Positions 50,701 to 60,679 of a stretch of DNA of 64,000 bases are shown piece after piece. This DNA is from Butyrivibrio sp. MC2013 (GTDB lineage Bacteria; Bacillota; Clostridia; Lachnospirales; Lachnospiraceae): assembly GCF_000424585.1 (NCBI RefSeq), contig NZ_AUKE01000019.1, positions 1 through 64,000 of the forward strand. The letters are read 5' to 3'. How positions within the stretch are numbered: position 1 is the stretch's first letter; each line of letters opens with the position of its first letter. The position numbers and the translations under genes were made by a program. Below the pieces are notes generated by a model, which worked only from the letters and a program-made list of their open reading frames with translations, ran no database searches and was not told the origin of the DNA.

Positions 50701-53700
50701 GGGATGAGAGTAAAGAACAGGCTCCTGCCATCGACAAGACCGGCGCAGAGAATTTCCGCATCACGGATGATCACCTTGGTGCAGGCGGCCCGAAGGAGAA
50801 GTTCAGAAGGAATATTGCTGCAATAGAGACCTTAAAGCAGGTTGAGAGCGAGAATCGTGTGGCAACACCGGAAGAGCAGCAGATACTCTCCCAGTATGTC
50901 GGCTGGGGCGGTCTTGCGGATGCTTTTGATGAAAGCAAGAGTAACTGGTCGGATGAATATGTCCAGCTGAAAGGACTGCTCACGGACGAGGAGTATAAGG
51001 CGGCAAGGGAGAGTACCTTAAATGCGCACTATACAAGTCCTGTGATCATCCGCAGTATCTATGAAGCACTTGGAAATATGGGCTTTGAAAAAGGCAATGT
51101 CTTAGAGCCTGCCATGGGTGTCGGTAACTTCTTCGGTATGCTGCCTGAAAAGATGCAGGACTCGCGGCTTTACGGTGTGGAGCTTGATGATATCACAGGC
51201 CGTATCGCAAGACAGTTATATCCCAAGGCGGATGTCCGTATCAGCGGATTTGAAAAGACTGATTTTCAGAATGATTTCTTTGATGTGGCGATCGGTAACG
51301 TGCCTTTTGGTAACTATCAGGTACCGGACAGAGCTTATGATAAGCTGGGTTTCCAGATCCACGATTATTTCTTTGCAAAGACGCTTGATAAGGTAAGACC
51401 GGGCGGTATCGTCGCATTTGTTACAAGCAAGGGGACGATGGATAAGCAGTCGCCACAGGTGAGAAAGTACCTCGCACAGAGGGCGGAGCTTGTAGGAGCG
51501 GTGAGATTACCGAATACAGCCTTTAAGGAGAATGCCGGAACAGAAGTAACGTCCGACATTCTTTTTTTCAAGAAGCGTGACAGGCTGATGGATATCGAGC
51601 CGGACTGGGTGCATCTGTCTACCAATGCAGATGGTATCTCCATGAACCAGTATTTTGCAGATCATCCTGAGATGATCGTAGGTAGGATGGCTGAGGTATC
51701 GGGACCTCACGGTATGGAGACAGCCTGCCTGCTGGATGAGAGCAGACCTTTTGAGGATCAGTTAAGAGACGCAATCAGCAATATCTCCGCCACCTATGAA
51801 GCGGTAGAACTGGAAGAAGGCGAGGAGCTTGTCTTTGATACTATCCCAGCGGATCCGAATGTGAAGAATTACAGCTATTGTGTGGTGGATGATAAGGTCT
51901 ATTACCGTGAGAACAGTATCATGAAGCCTGCAGATGTGTCGGAAAGCATGGAAGAGCGCATCAAGGGGATGATCGGGATTCGTGACTGTACGCAGGAACT
52001 TATCAATATGCAGATGGAAGAATATTCCGATGCGGCGATCACGGCCAAACAGCAGGAACTGAACGACAGATATGATGATTTTTCAAAGAAGTTCGGTCTG
52101 ATCAGTTCCCAGACAAATAAGCGTGCATTTAACCAGGATTCAAGCTACTGCCTGCTCTGCTCACTGGAGAAGCTGGATGATGAGGGAAAGTTTGAAGGCA
52201 AGGCAGATATGTTCACGAAGCGTACCATCAAGCGTGCGGAGGTTGTAACCAGTGTTGATACGGCAAGTGAAGCGCTGGCTGTATCCTTATCCGAAAAAGC
52301 AAGGGTAGATCTGCCGTATATGGCGGAGCTTGCAGGTAAATCTGAGGACGAGATAGCCGATGAGCTTGCAGGAGTTATCTTTAAGAATCCTCTGACTGAT
52401 AAGTGGGAGACCGCTGATGAATATCTGTCCGGAAATGTAAGAGAGAAGCTGTCTGTGGCAAGGAATTATGCGGAAAATCATCCGGAGTATGCGGTGAATG
52501 TATCTGCACTTGAGTGTGTGCAGCCCAAGGAACTGGATGCATCGGAGATAGAGGTGCGTATCGGTGCTACCTGGATCGATCCGAAGTATATCGAAGACTT
52601 CATGCGTGAAACTTTCCAGACACCGGATTATCTCTTTAACAGGGATGTGGTAGGTGTGCAGTTCTCAGGTATCACTGGGCAGTGGAATGTGAAGGGCAAG
52701 AATGCCGATTATGGCAATACCCTTGTACACAGTACCTTTGGTACCGGCAGGGCTAATGCATATAAAATCCTGGAGGATAGTCTTAATCTGAAGGATACCC
52801 GTATCTATGATACAGTGGTGGAGGATGGCAAGGAAAAAAGAGTGCTCAATAAAAAGGAGACAACTCTTGCCAGTCAGAAGCAGGAAGCGATTCGTGAAGC
52901 ATTTAAGGATTGGATCTTCAGGGATCCGGAGAGACGAGCAGCGCTTACGGCAAAATATAACGAGTTGTTCAACTCAACCAGACCGAGAGAGTATGACGGA
53001 TCACATCTTAAGTTCCCGGGCATGACACCGGATATTGAACTGAAGCCTCATCAGAAAAATGCTGTAGCGCATGTTCTGTATGGAGATAATACGCTTCTGG
53101 CTCATTGCGTTGGTGCCGGCAAGACTTTTGAAATGACTGCAGCGGCAATGGAGAGTAAGAGACTGGGGCTTTGTCATAAATCGCTCTTTGTGGTGCCAAA
53201 CCACTTAACGGAGCAGTGGGCTAGTGATTTCTTAAGACTCTATCCCGGAGCAAATATCCTGGCGGCTACGAAAAAGGATTTTGAGCCTGCCAACAGGAAG
53301 AAGTTTTGTTCCCGTATCGCTACCGGGGATTATGATGCAGTCATCATCGGGCACAGTCAGTTTGAGAAGATCCCGCTTTCCACGGAGAGACAGATCGCTA
53401 TCATAGAGCGTCAGATCGAGGAAATTGAAACGGCCATAGCACTGGCAAAGGCGGAGCGGGGCGAGCGCTATACCATCAAGGAGATGGAGAAGAGCCGTAA
53501 ATCCCTTGTGGCGAAGCTTGATAAGCTGAACGATACCACCAGGAAGGATAATGTAGTAACTTTTGAGCAGCTTGGTGTGGACAGACTGTTTGTGGATGAG
53601 AGCCATAATTATAAGAACCTGTTTCTCTATACAAAAATGAGAAATGTGGCGGGTATCGCACAGACCGAAGCGCAGAAGTCTCAGGATATGTTCAATAAGT

Positions 53701-55745
53701 GCCAGTATCTGGATGAACTGACAGGCGGTAAGGGTGTGACCTTTGCAACCGGAACGCCTATCAGCAACAGTATGACGGAGCTTTATACCAACATGAGATA
53801 TCTTCAGTATGCGACGCTTCAGAAGATGGGACTGGGACAGTTCGATTCCTGGGCTGCAACCTTTGGCGAGACACAGACGGCGATAGAGCTTGCACCAGAG
53901 GGCACAGGGTATCGTGCCAAGACAAGGTTTGCGAAGTTCTTTAACCTGCCGGAACTGATCGCGCTCTTTAAGGAAAGTGCCGATATACAGACACCGGATA
54001 TGCTGAAACTTCCTGTGCCGGAGGCTGAGTATGAGAATGTGACCTTAAAACCGTCCGAAGCACAGAAGCAGATGGTGGAGTCATTGGCTGAGAGAGCAGA
54101 GAGAGTGCGTAACCGTATGGTGGATTCTTCTGTCGATAATATGCTCAAAATAACCAATGACGGACGAAAGCTGGCACTGGATCAGAGGCTTATGAACGAT
54201 ATGCTGCCGGATGATCCGAACAGTAAGGCAAATGTATGTGTGGAGAAAGCCTTTGAGATATGGGAAAAGACAGCAGATAAGAGGTCAGCGCAGCTGATCT
54301 TTTGCGACTTAAGTACACCGAAGGGAGACGGAACCTTTAATGTGTATGAGGATATCAGGGATAAGCTCATAGCAAAAGGAGTGCCACCAGAAGAGATTGC
54401 CTTTATCCATGATGCGAATACGGAACTGAGGAAAGCGGAGTTGTTTGCGAAAGTAAGAAGCGGGCAGGTCCGTTTTTTATTGGGATCCACTGCAAAGATG
54501 GGAGCCGGTACGAATGTGCAGGATAAGCTGATAGCGCTGCATCATTTGGATGTGCCCTGGAGACCATCTGACATTGAACAGCAGGAAGGCCGTATCTTAC
54601 GACAGGGTAATACCAATCCGAAGGTGAAGATCTTCAGGTATGTCACGGAAGGGACATTCGATGCCTACAGCTGGCAGCTGATCGAGAATAAGCAGAAGTT
54701 CATCGGTCAGATCATGACGAGCAAATCTCCGGTCAGAAGCTGTGAGGATATTGACGATGCCGCGCTTACCTATGCAGAGGTTAAGGCTCTGGCAACAGGT
54801 AATCCATACATCAAGGAAAAGATGGACTTAGATATCCAGGTCAGCAAGCTTAAGCTCATGAAGGCGAATCATACCAGTCAGAAGTATCGGTTGGAGGATG
54901 ATATCGCACAGAGATATCCGAAGCAGATCTCGGCACTTAAGGAAAAGATCGAAGGTTTGAAGGCTGATATCGCGGATTACAACGCAAGGAAGCCTGCCGA
55001 TAAGGAGATCTTTGCCATGACCGTGGCAGGAAAGACTTATGAGGACAGAAAGGAAGCGGGAACTGCGCTGATCGCAGTCTGCAAGGAAATGAAGTCTGCC
55101 AATACACCGGTATCCGTGGGTGAGTATCTGGGGATGAAGATGGCTGTGACCTTTGATTCATTTTTTAAGAAGTTCACACTGACCTTAAAAGGGAACCTTA
55201 GCCATAACGTGGAAATCGGATCAGACCCTTCCGGTAATATCACCCGTATCAACAATGCACTGGAGAGCATGACAAAACAGTTGGAGGAGGCTGTAGCAAA
55301 GCTTGAAAATGTGGAGCATCAGCTGGAAACGGCTAAGGTGGAAGTGGTGAAGCCTTTTGCACAGGAAGCAGAGCTGGCCGAGAAGCTGGACCGTCTGGCG
55401 GAGCTTAATGCGCTCCTTAACATGGATGAGAAGGGTGATGAAGCCGTGGATATGGATGATGATGCCCCGAAGCAGGAAACACAAGCGGACAGACAGGACG
55501 GACAGACTCAGCACAGCAATATCACCTATGTGGATACTCAGGTGGAAGTCCGTAAGGCATCCGAGCCTTCTGTAAGCTACGGAGGTAAGGTATCTGAATT
55601 CAAAGTGGAATATGCCGCAAAGAAGCCTGAAAAGGCTGAATCCGGCAGACCTTTCCACGACAAGCTTGAGGCAAAGAAAGGTGAGGTGGCAAAGCAGTCG
55701 CCCCCAAAGCCTGCAGAGGAAAAGAGTAAGCAGACATCATTATAA
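47730..55745 (+). CDS. giant polyvalent protein: ArdC-like, N6-methylase, SF2 helicase
   Basis: About 2671 residues. Order: ArdC-like N-terminal part (1-130, [23 protein letters not shown]); low-complexity linker (~270-430) overprinted by tnpV; two copies of a ~110-residue module (~460-600, ~690-805); adenine methylase ([11 protein letters not shown] ~1128, NVPFG ~1192); helicase with Walker A HCVGAGKT ~1796, DESH ~1958 and [11 protein letters not shown] ~2286; coiled coil; and the shared tail ([13 protein letters not shown]...SKQTSL). Such proteins enter the recipient and protect element DNA, by family knowledge. ATG 47730 is 11 nt after aggagg; ATG 47721 is an alternative. Confidence 0.9.
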   Translation: MARRYHEIKGLAEYMAKTIVSDEEQWKKFLHTAGHMYKYPFREQMLIHAQRPDATACASLELWNEKMNCWVNKGAQGIALIDEEGVHRSGLKYVFDVKDVHEARFVGHKPRLWSMEEEHKNYVIDSLEKIYGETDASRPFENRIMELANRIASEMAPDIVSDQLSMSVEGSYLDGLDELNLEVRLQQTLAASIAYTVLERCGMDADIVGVEFPYLHEFNSIESLSVMGEASSELSGPILREIGRSISIYDREKAQEAVRASREEYIDRQSERGEKRLANAPERGYNALTPSGEERGNEYIESADKGAERSDYADRVHSERRLSDPEPDSEQRAGGDAHEVRTDEEELSEGAQERSLQRDASEGNTERTLSDDTGAGRSEDGSSDRADGEGSGRGRTDEAQRSDEVGRSDEQHQELSGGDSFIGADLQLNPPEEELKQLNLFDLFPSFEEQMGNMIAAEASVKHEKPAAFSLSDNQINEILRTGGGMENSRKRIYAKYQEHKSPTEMAEFLKAEYRTTGKGFTFGDSPVSVWFDEGGMKAGFGTSARENTVLEMGWAEVESYVRGMVEGGTYMNRAEAFLVDQTERARVANHIYFFFRDGLDEMPESLGIAGNNYPDGEAHLMELLSTHEGRNTISAELEKAKSALDSGEVELRWRYIKSPEYLLDEVADLDTEKIEFPTPDEVDIKQESFITQDEIDSILTGGSGVSGGKLRIYEYFQQRHDSKDNIAFLKNEYGTGGRSHALIGNDQSWEDHDAKGIKLSKGSIMEPYATAILSWNIVEKRIRELVAEDRYLNQAEKEELENRYLESAAEELSDEENTVDRAMADEEREIAEIIQPVEESAEKVLTADDIQNIQYISAEYSNFGHTAEYELEADVDGERQTLHYEVTRHDGDEESFSIHTDENDVYDRLSGAELTKLEEKLSDEVRVGRYAQKIEKAESMEDLDNIRFEFMDDESFPRRLTGRFWEAYGQKENDLSPTPDDDLALVPETRDESKEQAPAIDKTGAENFRITDDHLGAGGPKEKFRRNIAAIETLKQVESENRVATPEEQQILSQYVGWGGLADAFDESKSNWSDEYVQLKGLLTDEEYKAARESTLNAHYTSPVIIRSIYEALGNMGFEKGNVLEPAMGVGNFFGMLPEKMQDSRLYGVELDDITGRIARQLYPKADVRISGFEKTDFQNDFFDVAIGNVPFGNYQVPDRAYDKLGFQIHDYFFAKTLDKVRPGGIVAFVTSKGTMDKQSPQVRKYLAQRAELVGAVRLPNTAFKENAGTEVTSDILFFKKRDRLMDIEPDWVHLSTNADGISMNQYFADHPEMIVGRMAEVSGPHGMETACLLDESRPFEDQLRDAISNISATYEAVELEEGEELVFDTIPADPNVKNYSYCVVDDKVYYRENSIMKPADVSESMEERIKGMIGIRDCTQELINMQMEEYSDAAITAKQQELNDRYDDFSKKFGLISSQTNKRAFNQDSSYCLLCSLEKLDDEGKFEGKADMFTKRTIKRAEVVTSVDTASEALAVSLSEKARVDLPYMAELAGKSEDEIADELAGVIFKNPLTDKWETADEYLSGNVREKLSVARNYAENHPEYAVNVSALECVQPKELDASEIEVRIGATWIDPKYIEDFMRETFQTPDYLFNRDVVGVQFSGITGQWNVKGKNADYGNTLVHSTFGTGRANAYKILEDSLNLKDTRIYDTVVEDGKEKRVLNKKETTLASQKQEAIREAFKDWIFRDPERRAALTAKYNELFNSTRPREYDGSHLKFPGMTPDIELKPHQKNAVAHVLYGDNTLLAHCVGAGKTFEMTAAAMESKRLGLCHKSLFVVPNHLTEQWASDFLRLYPGANILAATKKDFEPANRKKFCSRIATGDYDAVIIGHSQFEKIPLSTERQIAIIERQIEEIETAIALAKAERGERYTIKEMEKSRKSLVAKLDKLNDTTRKDNVVTFEQLGVDRLFVDESHNYKNLFLYTKMRNVAGIAQTEAQKSQDMFNKCQYLDELTGGKGVTFATGTPISNSMTELYTNMRYLQYATLQKMGLGQFDSWAATFGETQTAIELAPEGTGYRAKTRFAKFFNLPELIALFKESADIQTPDMLKLPVPEAEYENVTLKPSEAQKQMVESLAERAERVRNRMVDSSVDNMLKITNDGRKLALDQRLMNDMLPDDPNSKANVCVEKAFEIWEKTADKRSAQLIFCDLSTPKGDGTFNVYEDIRDKLIAKGVPPEEIAFIHDANTELRKAELFAKVRSGQVRFLLGSTAKMGAGTNVQDKLIALHHLDVPWRPSDIEQQEGRILRQGNTNPKVKIFRYVTEGTFDAYSWQLIENKQKFIGQIMTSKSPVRSCEDIDDAALTYAEVKALATGNPYIKEKMDLDIQVSKLKLMKANHTSQKYRLEDDIAQRYPKQISALKEKIEGLKADIADYNARKPADKEIFAMTVAGKTYEDRKEAGTALIAVCKEMKSANTPVSVGEYLGMKMAVTFDSFFKKFTLTLKGNLSHNVEIGSDPSGNITRINNALESMTKQLEEAVAKLENVEHQLETAKVEVVKPFAQEAELAEKLDRLAELNALLNMDEKGDEAVDMDDDAPKQETQADRQDGQTQHSNITYVDTQVEVRKASEPSVSYGGKVSEFKVEYAAKKPEKAESGRPFHDKLEAKKGEVAKQSPPKPAEEKSKQTSL
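48664..49014 (+). CDS. tnpV: TnpV-type protein, overprinted inside the helicase gene
   Basis: A complete 116-codon frame lies in the +1 phase relative to the surrounding 8-kb gene. ATG 48664 has aaaggag at 48652-48658, 5 nt upstream. The protein ([75 protein letters not shown]) looks like TnpV, the small transposon-encoded family PF14198. In the other frame the same bases encode only a polar, repetitive linker. Function of TnpV is not known. Expression is inferred from the ribosome site and family match. Confidence 0.82.
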   Translation: MQIEYIQSGDFQIPNLTANKEPEGMLTKYGLMRKNFLKEHRRGVYSGMLLKGTLKEHCLTIQEQADQRMDLLTEQMAKDQGVDEQMKRNDQMKWVGLMNNIRNSAEEIVLSELIYS

Positions 55746-55756
55746 AAACAGGGAGG

Positions 55757-55787
55757 TCCCGATCGGTTCACCGGTCGGGATCCTTTT
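55757..55787 (+). terminator. hairpin after polyvalent helicase
   Basis: tcccgatcgg (55757-55766) with ccggtcggga (55771-55780), loop ttca, followed by tccttttcc. Partial T-run; may be a leaky terminator. Confidence 0.6.
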
Positions 55788-55805
55788 CCCGGAAAGGAAA
55801 GCAAT

Positions 55806-55952
55806 ATGGAAGAAAAGGAAGTAATGATAGAGAGCGTAGAGCAGTTCGGAGAATATCTGAAGAATAACGCGGATGATAAGAGCATCGTCAGTGTGGTACT
55901 GGAACTGGCGGGAGAGGATAAGGAAGCGGAAGGCGGTGATCAGAATGGCTGA
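55806..55952 (+). CDS. 48-residue acidic protein, unknown
   Basis: ATG 55806 with aaaggaa upstream. MEEKEVMIESVEQFGEYLKNN... is acidic and helical, ends at GGDQNG. It overlaps the next gene by 8 nt. Small acidic proteins are often found here in related elements (from memory); no function known. Confidence 0.55.
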   Translation: MEEKEVMIESVEQFGEYLKNNADDKSIVSVVLELAGEDKEAEGGDQNG

Positions 55953-58455
55953 GGAATATGAACTGAAGCAGGTGAAAGTCAGGCTTAAGCTTGCCGAGGC
56001 GGATCCCATATACAGCACGGAGCAGATCACAACACCAGATAAGGCTGCGGAGGTCATGGCACAGGTTCTCTCACAAATGGACAGGGAGTATTGCTGTGTG
56101 GTGAATCTGGACGGAGCCAATCATCCCATCAATTTCAATGTGGTGAGTATCGGGGATGTGAATCAGGCTCATGTGCCGATCCAGAATGTGTTTAAGAGCG
56201 CGATACTCTCAAATGCAGCCAGTATCATGATGTTTCACAATCATCCCAGCGGATCAGTAAAGGCAAGCCGTGAGGATATCGACGTGACAAAGCGTTTGAT
56301 CGAGGCAGGCAAGATCATGAATATCCCGGTGCTTGATCATATCATCGTGGGTGGTGGTACAAAGGAACGGTTCAGCTTCAGGGAAGAGAGTCCTGAGATG
56401 TTTAATGTGTCCGAGAGCATGTCTTATGTCGTGCGGGAGCCTCGGGAGAGACTGCCCATAGATGGAGACAGCTTTGCCATATATCAGCTGAAGGAAGATG
56501 ATTCGCTTCGGTATATCCGCTTTGAAGGATTGGAAAGACTGCAGGCTGAAGGGAACAAGGTGGATAGGGACAATTATAACCTGGTCTATGAGTCAGAGTT
56601 AAAACCGGGAACAAGCCTGGATGATCTGTATTATCAGTTTAATATGCAGCATCCGGAGGATTTCAGAGGGCATTCCATGTCCGTGAGTGATATCGTGGTG
56701 CTTCATCAGGGTGATGAGGATAAGGCTTTCTATGTGGACCGTTTTGGATTTACGGAGGTGCCGGAGTTCCTGCTTGAAAAGGTCGCAGATCTGGAACTGG
56801 ATGAAGCCGCATATAAGCTTGGAGACCGGTATATCAGCATACAGCGCACGGAGGAAGGCTTTGATTACTCGATATTTGACGAGAAATATCATCTTCTGGA
56901 CGGAGGAGTGCTGGATGATCCCGATATCAGTATAGGAGAGGCTTTGAAGCAGATAACTGACGAGCTGAAACAGCCTGTATATGATGCGGAGCATGACCGG
57001 TATACCCATACGGAGCTGCAAGGAAATATCAGACAGAAGGATATGCCTGTGGCGGTGGATTATGATGATCTGATGGAAAAAACAGATGCCATCGGACAGG
57101 AAGAGATACAGGCTGTAAGGTCAGAGCAGGAGATTGTATCAGACTTTCGGGCAAAAACGGAAGAGAAGTTTGATACTAAGGCTCTGGATGGCATGGGTCC
57201 TTCCGTGATCGAGGAGGCTGTCAGGGAGCGTGTTCTGCAGATCGCGGAGGATTACGGCCTGGATGTGACCGTTGAGGATGTGATCGTATCCGGGAGCCGA
57301 TGCCGTGGGCTTGAGAATACAGATTCAGACCTTGATGTGGTGGTGTCCTATTCCGGAAGTGAGCGGGAGGATGATTTCTTCAATGTCCTGCATGATGAGC
57401 GGATGCTCTTTGGTACGGTTGAGCTTGATATCAATCCGATCAATACAGAAGAGACCGGAACTCTGGCACAGTATTTGCCGGGAGTGGAGAAGTATCTGAC
57501 GGAAAAGGCGGCACAGATAGAACAGAATAAGACTATTGAAGTAGCGGAGAAGGAAACACCGAAGCAGGTGGTGACTTTTACGGTAGCAGAAAGCAGTGAG
57601 TTCCACAGCTTCGGAGAGCTGCATGAGGGTATCCCCAGACTTGAGGATGCACTTAAGGTATATGAACAGCTTTGTGAAAAGAGCAATCTGAACGGAATAC
57701 CGGCGGTAGGGATCAATGTTCATACGGTGGGAACACCTGCCTATGAAGATATGCAGTGTGATTTCCTGTCGGGTAAGCGGCTTGACCTGGATGCACTTAT
57801 GTATCTGCCGGAAATGAGCCAGAATGAAGAGGTTATGGAAGCGCTGCATGGGATGAAGGAAGCCTATCCCGAAGTGGAAGTAATCGGACGGTTCCCGGAT
57901 GAACAGCAGGATTTGATAACTTCAGGACCGACGGTCCAGAAGTCAGAGGAGTTGACAGCCCAGTCCCTTGCGGAGCAGCTGAATCAGTTTGCTTATGATT
58001 ATGACCTGTATGAGTACAGGGATTCCGTGGAGGATCCGGAGGCTCATATAGCAATGCTGAAGAACGACATCGAAAACGGGACTACGGAAGGAATCACATC
58101 CTACCTGCAGGAGATCGTAGATCAGGAGGACGGACTGCCGGAGGATCTCGAAAAGGCAAAGGAACTGCTGGCCAAGCTTGCAGAGTATAAGCCTCTTGCC
58201 AAGGTGGAGGAGCGCGAAGAACAGAACTATAACATGATTGATAACGTACTCAACAATCTCCCCCAGGATCCCGAAGAGAAGAAGGAGCCTGCGCCTCAGA
58301 AGGAGATGCGGATGGCTGAGGTAAAGAAGGTTCGTAAGCGGGTATCCATGAAAAAGCTTCTTGCGGAGAAGAAGGTGGAGGTCGCAGAACGTGAAAAAAA
58401 GCCTCCCGAGGTGGGAGCACCAAGTAAATGTCCGAGTATGGGTGTGGATGATTAA
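55945..58455 (+). CDS. polyvalent protein: RadC/JAB, YodL, nucleotidyltransferase domains
   Basis: 836 residues. RadC-type JAB domain (1-150) with intact HNHPSGSVKASREDID; YodL-like region (~170-300, DSFAIYQLKEDDSLRYIRFEGL, AFYVDRFGFTEVPEF); a nucleotidyltransferase core near 449-470 (SGSRCRGLENTDSDLDVVV, all key residues kept); a further module (~545-640); an antirestriction-like helical part; and the shared tail VSMKKLLAEKKVEVAE. The palindrome copy at 57919 lies between two modules. Family knowledge of polyvalent proteins suggests anti-defence roles in the recipient. Confidence 0.85.
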   Translation: MAEEYELKQVKVRLKLAEADPIYSTEQITTPDKAAEVMAQVLSQMDREYCCVVNLDGANHPINFNVVSIGDVNQAHVPIQNVFKSAILSNAASIMMFHNHPSGSVKASREDIDVTKRLIEAGKIMNIPVLDHIIVGGGTKERFSFREESPEMFNVSESMSYVVREPRERLPIDGDSFAIYQLKEDDSLRYIRFEGLERLQAEGNKVDRDNYNLVYESELKPGTSLDDLYYQFNMQHPEDFRGHSMSVSDIVVLHQGDEDKAFYVDRFGFTEVPEFLLEKVADLELDEAAYKLGDRYISIQRTEEGFDYSIFDEKYHLLDGGVLDDPDISIGEALKQITDELKQPVYDAEHDRYTHTELQGNIRQKDMPVAVDYDDLMEKTDAIGQEEIQAVRSEQEIVSDFRAKTEEKFDTKALDGMGPSVIEEAVRERVLQIAEDYGLDVTVEDVIVSGSRCRGLENTDSDLDVVVSYSGSEREDDFFNVLHDERMLFGTVELDINPINTEETGTLAQYLPGVEKYLTEKAAQIEQNKTIEVAEKETPKQVVTFTVAESSEFHSFGELHEGIPRLEDALKVYEQLCEKSNLNGIPAVGINVHTVGTPAYEDMQCDFLSGKRLDLDALMYLPEMSQNEEVMEALHGMKEAYPEVEVIGRFPDEQQDLITSGPTVQKSEELTAQSLAEQLNQFAYDYDLYEYRDSVEDPEAHIAMLKNDIENGTTEGITSYLQEIVDQEDGLPEDLEKAKELLAKLAEYKPLAKVEEREEQNYNMIDNVLNNLPQDPEEKKEPAPQKEMRMAEVKKVRKRVSMKKLLAEKKVEVAEREKKPPEVGAPSKCPSMGVDD
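57919..57943. repeat. dispersed palindrome, copy 4 (inside polyvalent gene)
   Basis: acttcaggaccg-a-cggtccagaagt, one mismatch. It is translated as TSGPTVQK, the same reading phase as copy 1 in the initiator gene, and lies in a linker between domains. Confidence 0.8.
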
Positions 58456-58463
58456 AACTATGG

Positions 58464-58502
58464 CGGGTAGCTGCGTTTCGGCGTGGCTACCCGTTATTTT
58501 TG
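58464..58502 (+). terminator. terminator after RadC-type polyvalent gene
   Basis: cgggtagc (58464-58471) pairs with gctacccg (58486-58493) and is followed by ttattttt. In the 200-nt gap to the next gene there is also a tandem repeat of ggcttggagc (58522-58541). Confidence 0.8.
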
Positions 58503-58653
58503 TGCTCAAAATGGCTCATAAGGCTTGGAGCGGCTTGGAGCGGCACATATGTTCGAGAAAATGGCGTTTTAGAGGTGTGTTTATCGGACACCTTAAGATG
58601 CATACTTGTATCATAGCAAAAAAACAAGTCGCCCTAAAAAGGAGGTTCTAATC

Positions 58654-58902
58654 ATGGTTTGTCCTAAATGTCATAGCGAAAATGTAAATGCACAGATTGT
58701 TAACACGGTCACCCTTAAGGATAAGCACCACGGTATCATTTGGTGGCTCTGTGTTGGATGGTGGTGGGTTCCGATTAAGTGGTTGTTCTTTACGCTGCCT
58801 GCTCTGATATTTGCAATTTTCGGCAGAAAGAAGCAGAAAGCGGTTAATAAGAAAGAGACCATGTGTGTATGTCAGAACTGTGGGTATAGCTGGAAGGTTT
58901 AA
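58654..58902 (+). CDS. small zinc-ribbon membrane protein
   Basis: 82 residues. CPKCHSEN at the N-terminus and CQNCGYSWKV at the end form a split zinc ribbon; two hydrophobic, tryptophan-rich helices lie between (IIWWLCVGWWWVPIKWLFF). ATG 58654 has aggagg 9 nt upstream. Function unknown; the pattern is common in short Firmicute membrane proteins. Confidence 0.75.
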   Translation: MVCPKCHSENVNAQIVNTVTLKDKHHGIIWWLCVGWWWVPIKWLFFTLPALIFAIFGRKKQKAVNKKETMCVCQNCGYSWKV

Positions 58903-58921
58903 AAGAAAGGCAGGTAAGGCC

Positions 58922-59218
58922 ATGAAAGAAGTATATTTTACTATTACAGGAACGAATCATTATCTTGGCAGCGATTTCCTTAAGAAGGGGATGAAGGTAA
59001 AGCTGATCAAGGAGCCTGACAATGAGTATGACAAGGAGGCAATTCGCGTCGAACTTAAGGGTTTGGGCAAGATCGGCTATGTGGCAAACAGCCCTTACAC
59101 GGTAATCGGTGAGAGCAAGAGCGCCGGTCGTATGTATGACCTCATGAAGAAGAAAGCCAAGGGCAAGGTGCTCTTAGTGACTGCAAAAGGTGCTCTCTGT
59201 GAGCTGAAAGGGGATTGA
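58922..59218 (+). CDS. HIRAN-like domain protein
   Basis: 98 residues. GTNHYLGSDFLKKGMKVKLIKEPDNEYDKEAIRVE and GKIGYVANSPYTV fit the HIRAN fold, known in SNF2-type proteins such as HLTF, where it binds DNA ends. Here it stands alone. ATG 58922, 19 nt after the previous stop, with a weak aggtaagg site. Confidence 0.7.
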   Translation: MKEVYFTITGTNHYLGSDFLKKGMKVKLIKEPDNEYDKEAIRVELKGLGKIGYVANSPYTVIGESKSAGRMYDLMKKKAKGKVLLVTAKGALCELKGD

Positions 59219-59228
59219 TGCTCATATG

Positions 59229-59345
59229 ATGAGGTTCATATACTGGGTAAGGAAGTGCCTCCGGGGTAAGAATAAATACTGTAAAGGCATCTGTATGACC
59301 TGTGCATATTATGAGCAGTGCAAGGGTGACTCGGATATGCAATAG
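59229..59345 (+). CDS. 38-residue cysteine-rich peptide
   Basis: MRFIYWVRKCLRGKNKYCKGICMTCAYYEQCK...: six cysteines, a CxxxCxxC-like pattern. ATG 59229 follows the HIRAN stop by 10 nt. Similar short CRGxCxTCxYYEQC peptides occur in Lachnospiraceae (from memory). Possible zinc or Fe-S binder; unknown. Confidence 0.5.
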   Translation: MRFIYWVRKCLRGKNKYCKGICMTCAYYEQCKGDSDMQ

Positions 59346-59441
59346 ATGAAATGCAAGAGTGTACGATAATTTTCCCACTAAATGATGTAAAGCCGCCTGA
59401 ATTGTGGTAAAATCGAGAAAACCTATAGGGAGGTACACATC

Positions 59442-60437
59442 ATGCCAAAGGGAACCAATCAGAAGCTGAAACTGTATTATTTGAGCCGTATCATGACGGA
59501 GAAGACCGACGATGAGCATCATATTACGATGCCGGAGATCCAGAGGGCACTGGAGGGCTACGGTGTCACCGCTGACCGGAAGAGCCTGTATGACGATCTG
59601 GAGGCGCTGAGAGTCCTTGGAATAGATGTAATCGGAGAAAAGAACGGGCGCAGCTATTCCTATCATGTAGGAAAAAAGCAGTTTGAGATAGCGGAACTGA
59701 AACTCTTGGTGGATGCGATACAGTCCTCGAAGTTCATCACGGAGAAGAAATCCAATGATCTGATAAAGAAGCTGACGAGTCTCGCCAGCAATTATGAGGC
59801 ATCACAACTTAAGCGGCAGGTGGTGGTACAGGGACGGATCAAGACGATGAATGAGAGCATTTACTACATCGTCGATGATATCCATAATGCCATAACCAAT
59901 AATAAGAAGATCCGCTTCGAGTACCTGCGCTGGAACCTGGATAAGAAAATGGAGCGGAGAAAGGATAAGCTCTATGAAGTCAGCCCCTGGGCACTCACAT
60001 GGGATGATGAGAACTATTATCTGATCGGTTTTGATGCGGAGGAGGATAAGATCAAGCATTATCGCGTAGATAAGATGCGTGATATAGAGCTTACGGACGA
60101 GAAGCGTGAAGGTAAGGAACATTTCAAGCAGTTCGATATGGCTGCCTATGCCCGGATGAACTTCGGAATGTTCGGCGGTGAAGAGGTCAGGGTAAATCTC
60201 CACTTCCAGAATGAGATGGTGGGCGTGCTCCTGGATCGCTTCGGAAAGGATATCTCCATATATAAGACAGACAAGGAAGGCTGGTCGGAGACCTATGTGG
60301 ATGTAGCCCTCAGTGATCAGTTCCTTGGATGGATCTTTTCACTGGGAACGAAGGTGAAGATCGTCGGCCCGGAGGAAGTAGTGGAGAGATTCGCCGGGGA
60401 AATTAGGGCGATGAATAAGATGTACGGGAAAAAGTAG
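59442..60437 (+). CDS. WYL-domain transcriptional regulator
   Basis: 331 residues: winged-helix N-terminus (15-80; ITMPEIQRALEGYGVTADRKSLYDDLEAL), then a WYL domain (~140-225; KKIRFEYLRWN, YEVSPWALTWDDENYYLIGFD) and a WCX-type C-terminus (VNLHFQNEMVGVLLDRFGKDI). WYL proteins often control phage-defence operons (e.g. BrxR/CapW). gggaggt site; an extended -10 (tggtaaaat, ~59412) lies upstream. It precedes the XRE/unknown/SNF2 genes by 340 nt. Confidence 0.9.
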   Translation: MPKGTNQKLKLYYLSRIMTEKTDDEHHITMPEIQRALEGYGVTADRKSLYDDLEALRVLGIDVIGEKNGRSYSYHVGKKQFEIAELKLLVDAIQSSKFITEKKSNDLIKKLTSLASNYEASQLKRQVVVQGRIKTMNESIYYIVDDIHNAITNNKKIRFEYLRWNLDKKMERRKDKLYEVSPWALTWDDENYYLIGFDAEEDKIKHYRVDKMRDIELTDEKREGKEHFKQFDMAAYARMNFGMFGGEEVRVNLHFQNEMVGVLLDRFGKDISIYKTDKEGWSETYVDVALSDQFLGWIFSLGTKVKIVGPEEVVERFAGEIRAMNKMYGKK

Positions 60438-60488
60438 TTTTTTTACCAACCGTAGGAAAGAATTTTAAGAAATAAGTACCTTTACAAC

Positions 60489-60532
60489 AGAGATCAGGAT
60501 AAGGAATTGGAATAGCCTATATTCTGGTCTCT
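60489..60532. other. hairpin after WYL gene
   Basis: agagatcag (60489-60497) and ctggtctct (60524-60532) pair with one wobble around 26 nt. No T-run; a T7 run lies earlier, directly after the WYL stop codon, without a hairpin. Confidence 0.4.
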
Positions 60533-60541
60533 ATTTATATG

Positions 60542-60592
60542 GATGTTATAGATGTTATATAGATGTTAAGGAAATCAAAGGGAAATCAAAGG
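60542..60592. repeat. short direct repeats upstream of XRE operon
   Basis: gatgtta occurs at 60542, 60551 and 60562 (spacing 9 and 11), and the 11-mer gaaatcaaagg occurs twice in tandem (60571-60592). They lie 50-100 nt upstream of the XRE promoter, a good position for a regulator-binding site, for example of the WYL protein. Confidence 0.5.
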
Positions 60593-60641
60593 GATTCCTT
60601 TTTCTGGGTAAATCAAATATTTATATTTATAAAGATAATCG

Positions 60642-60670
60642 TAGACTTAATAAAGCAAGAATGGTATAAT
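60642..60670 (+). promoter_or_regulatory. promoter for XRE/377-aa/SNF2 operon
   Basis: Extended -10 TGgTATAAT (TATAAT at 60665-60670) with tagact (60642-60647) as -35 at 17-nt spacing (4 of 6 match). Transcription would start near 60677. Confidence 0.72.
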
Positions 60671-60679
60671 CGTATTCGG

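Noticed and set aside
22988-58633. 14-nt direct repeat aaaaacaagtcgcc (22988-23001 and 58620-58633), both ahead of a ribosome site
   Set aside because: About seven chance pairs of this length are expected in 64 kb, and flanks do not match, so it is not taken as an attachment site or regulatory element.
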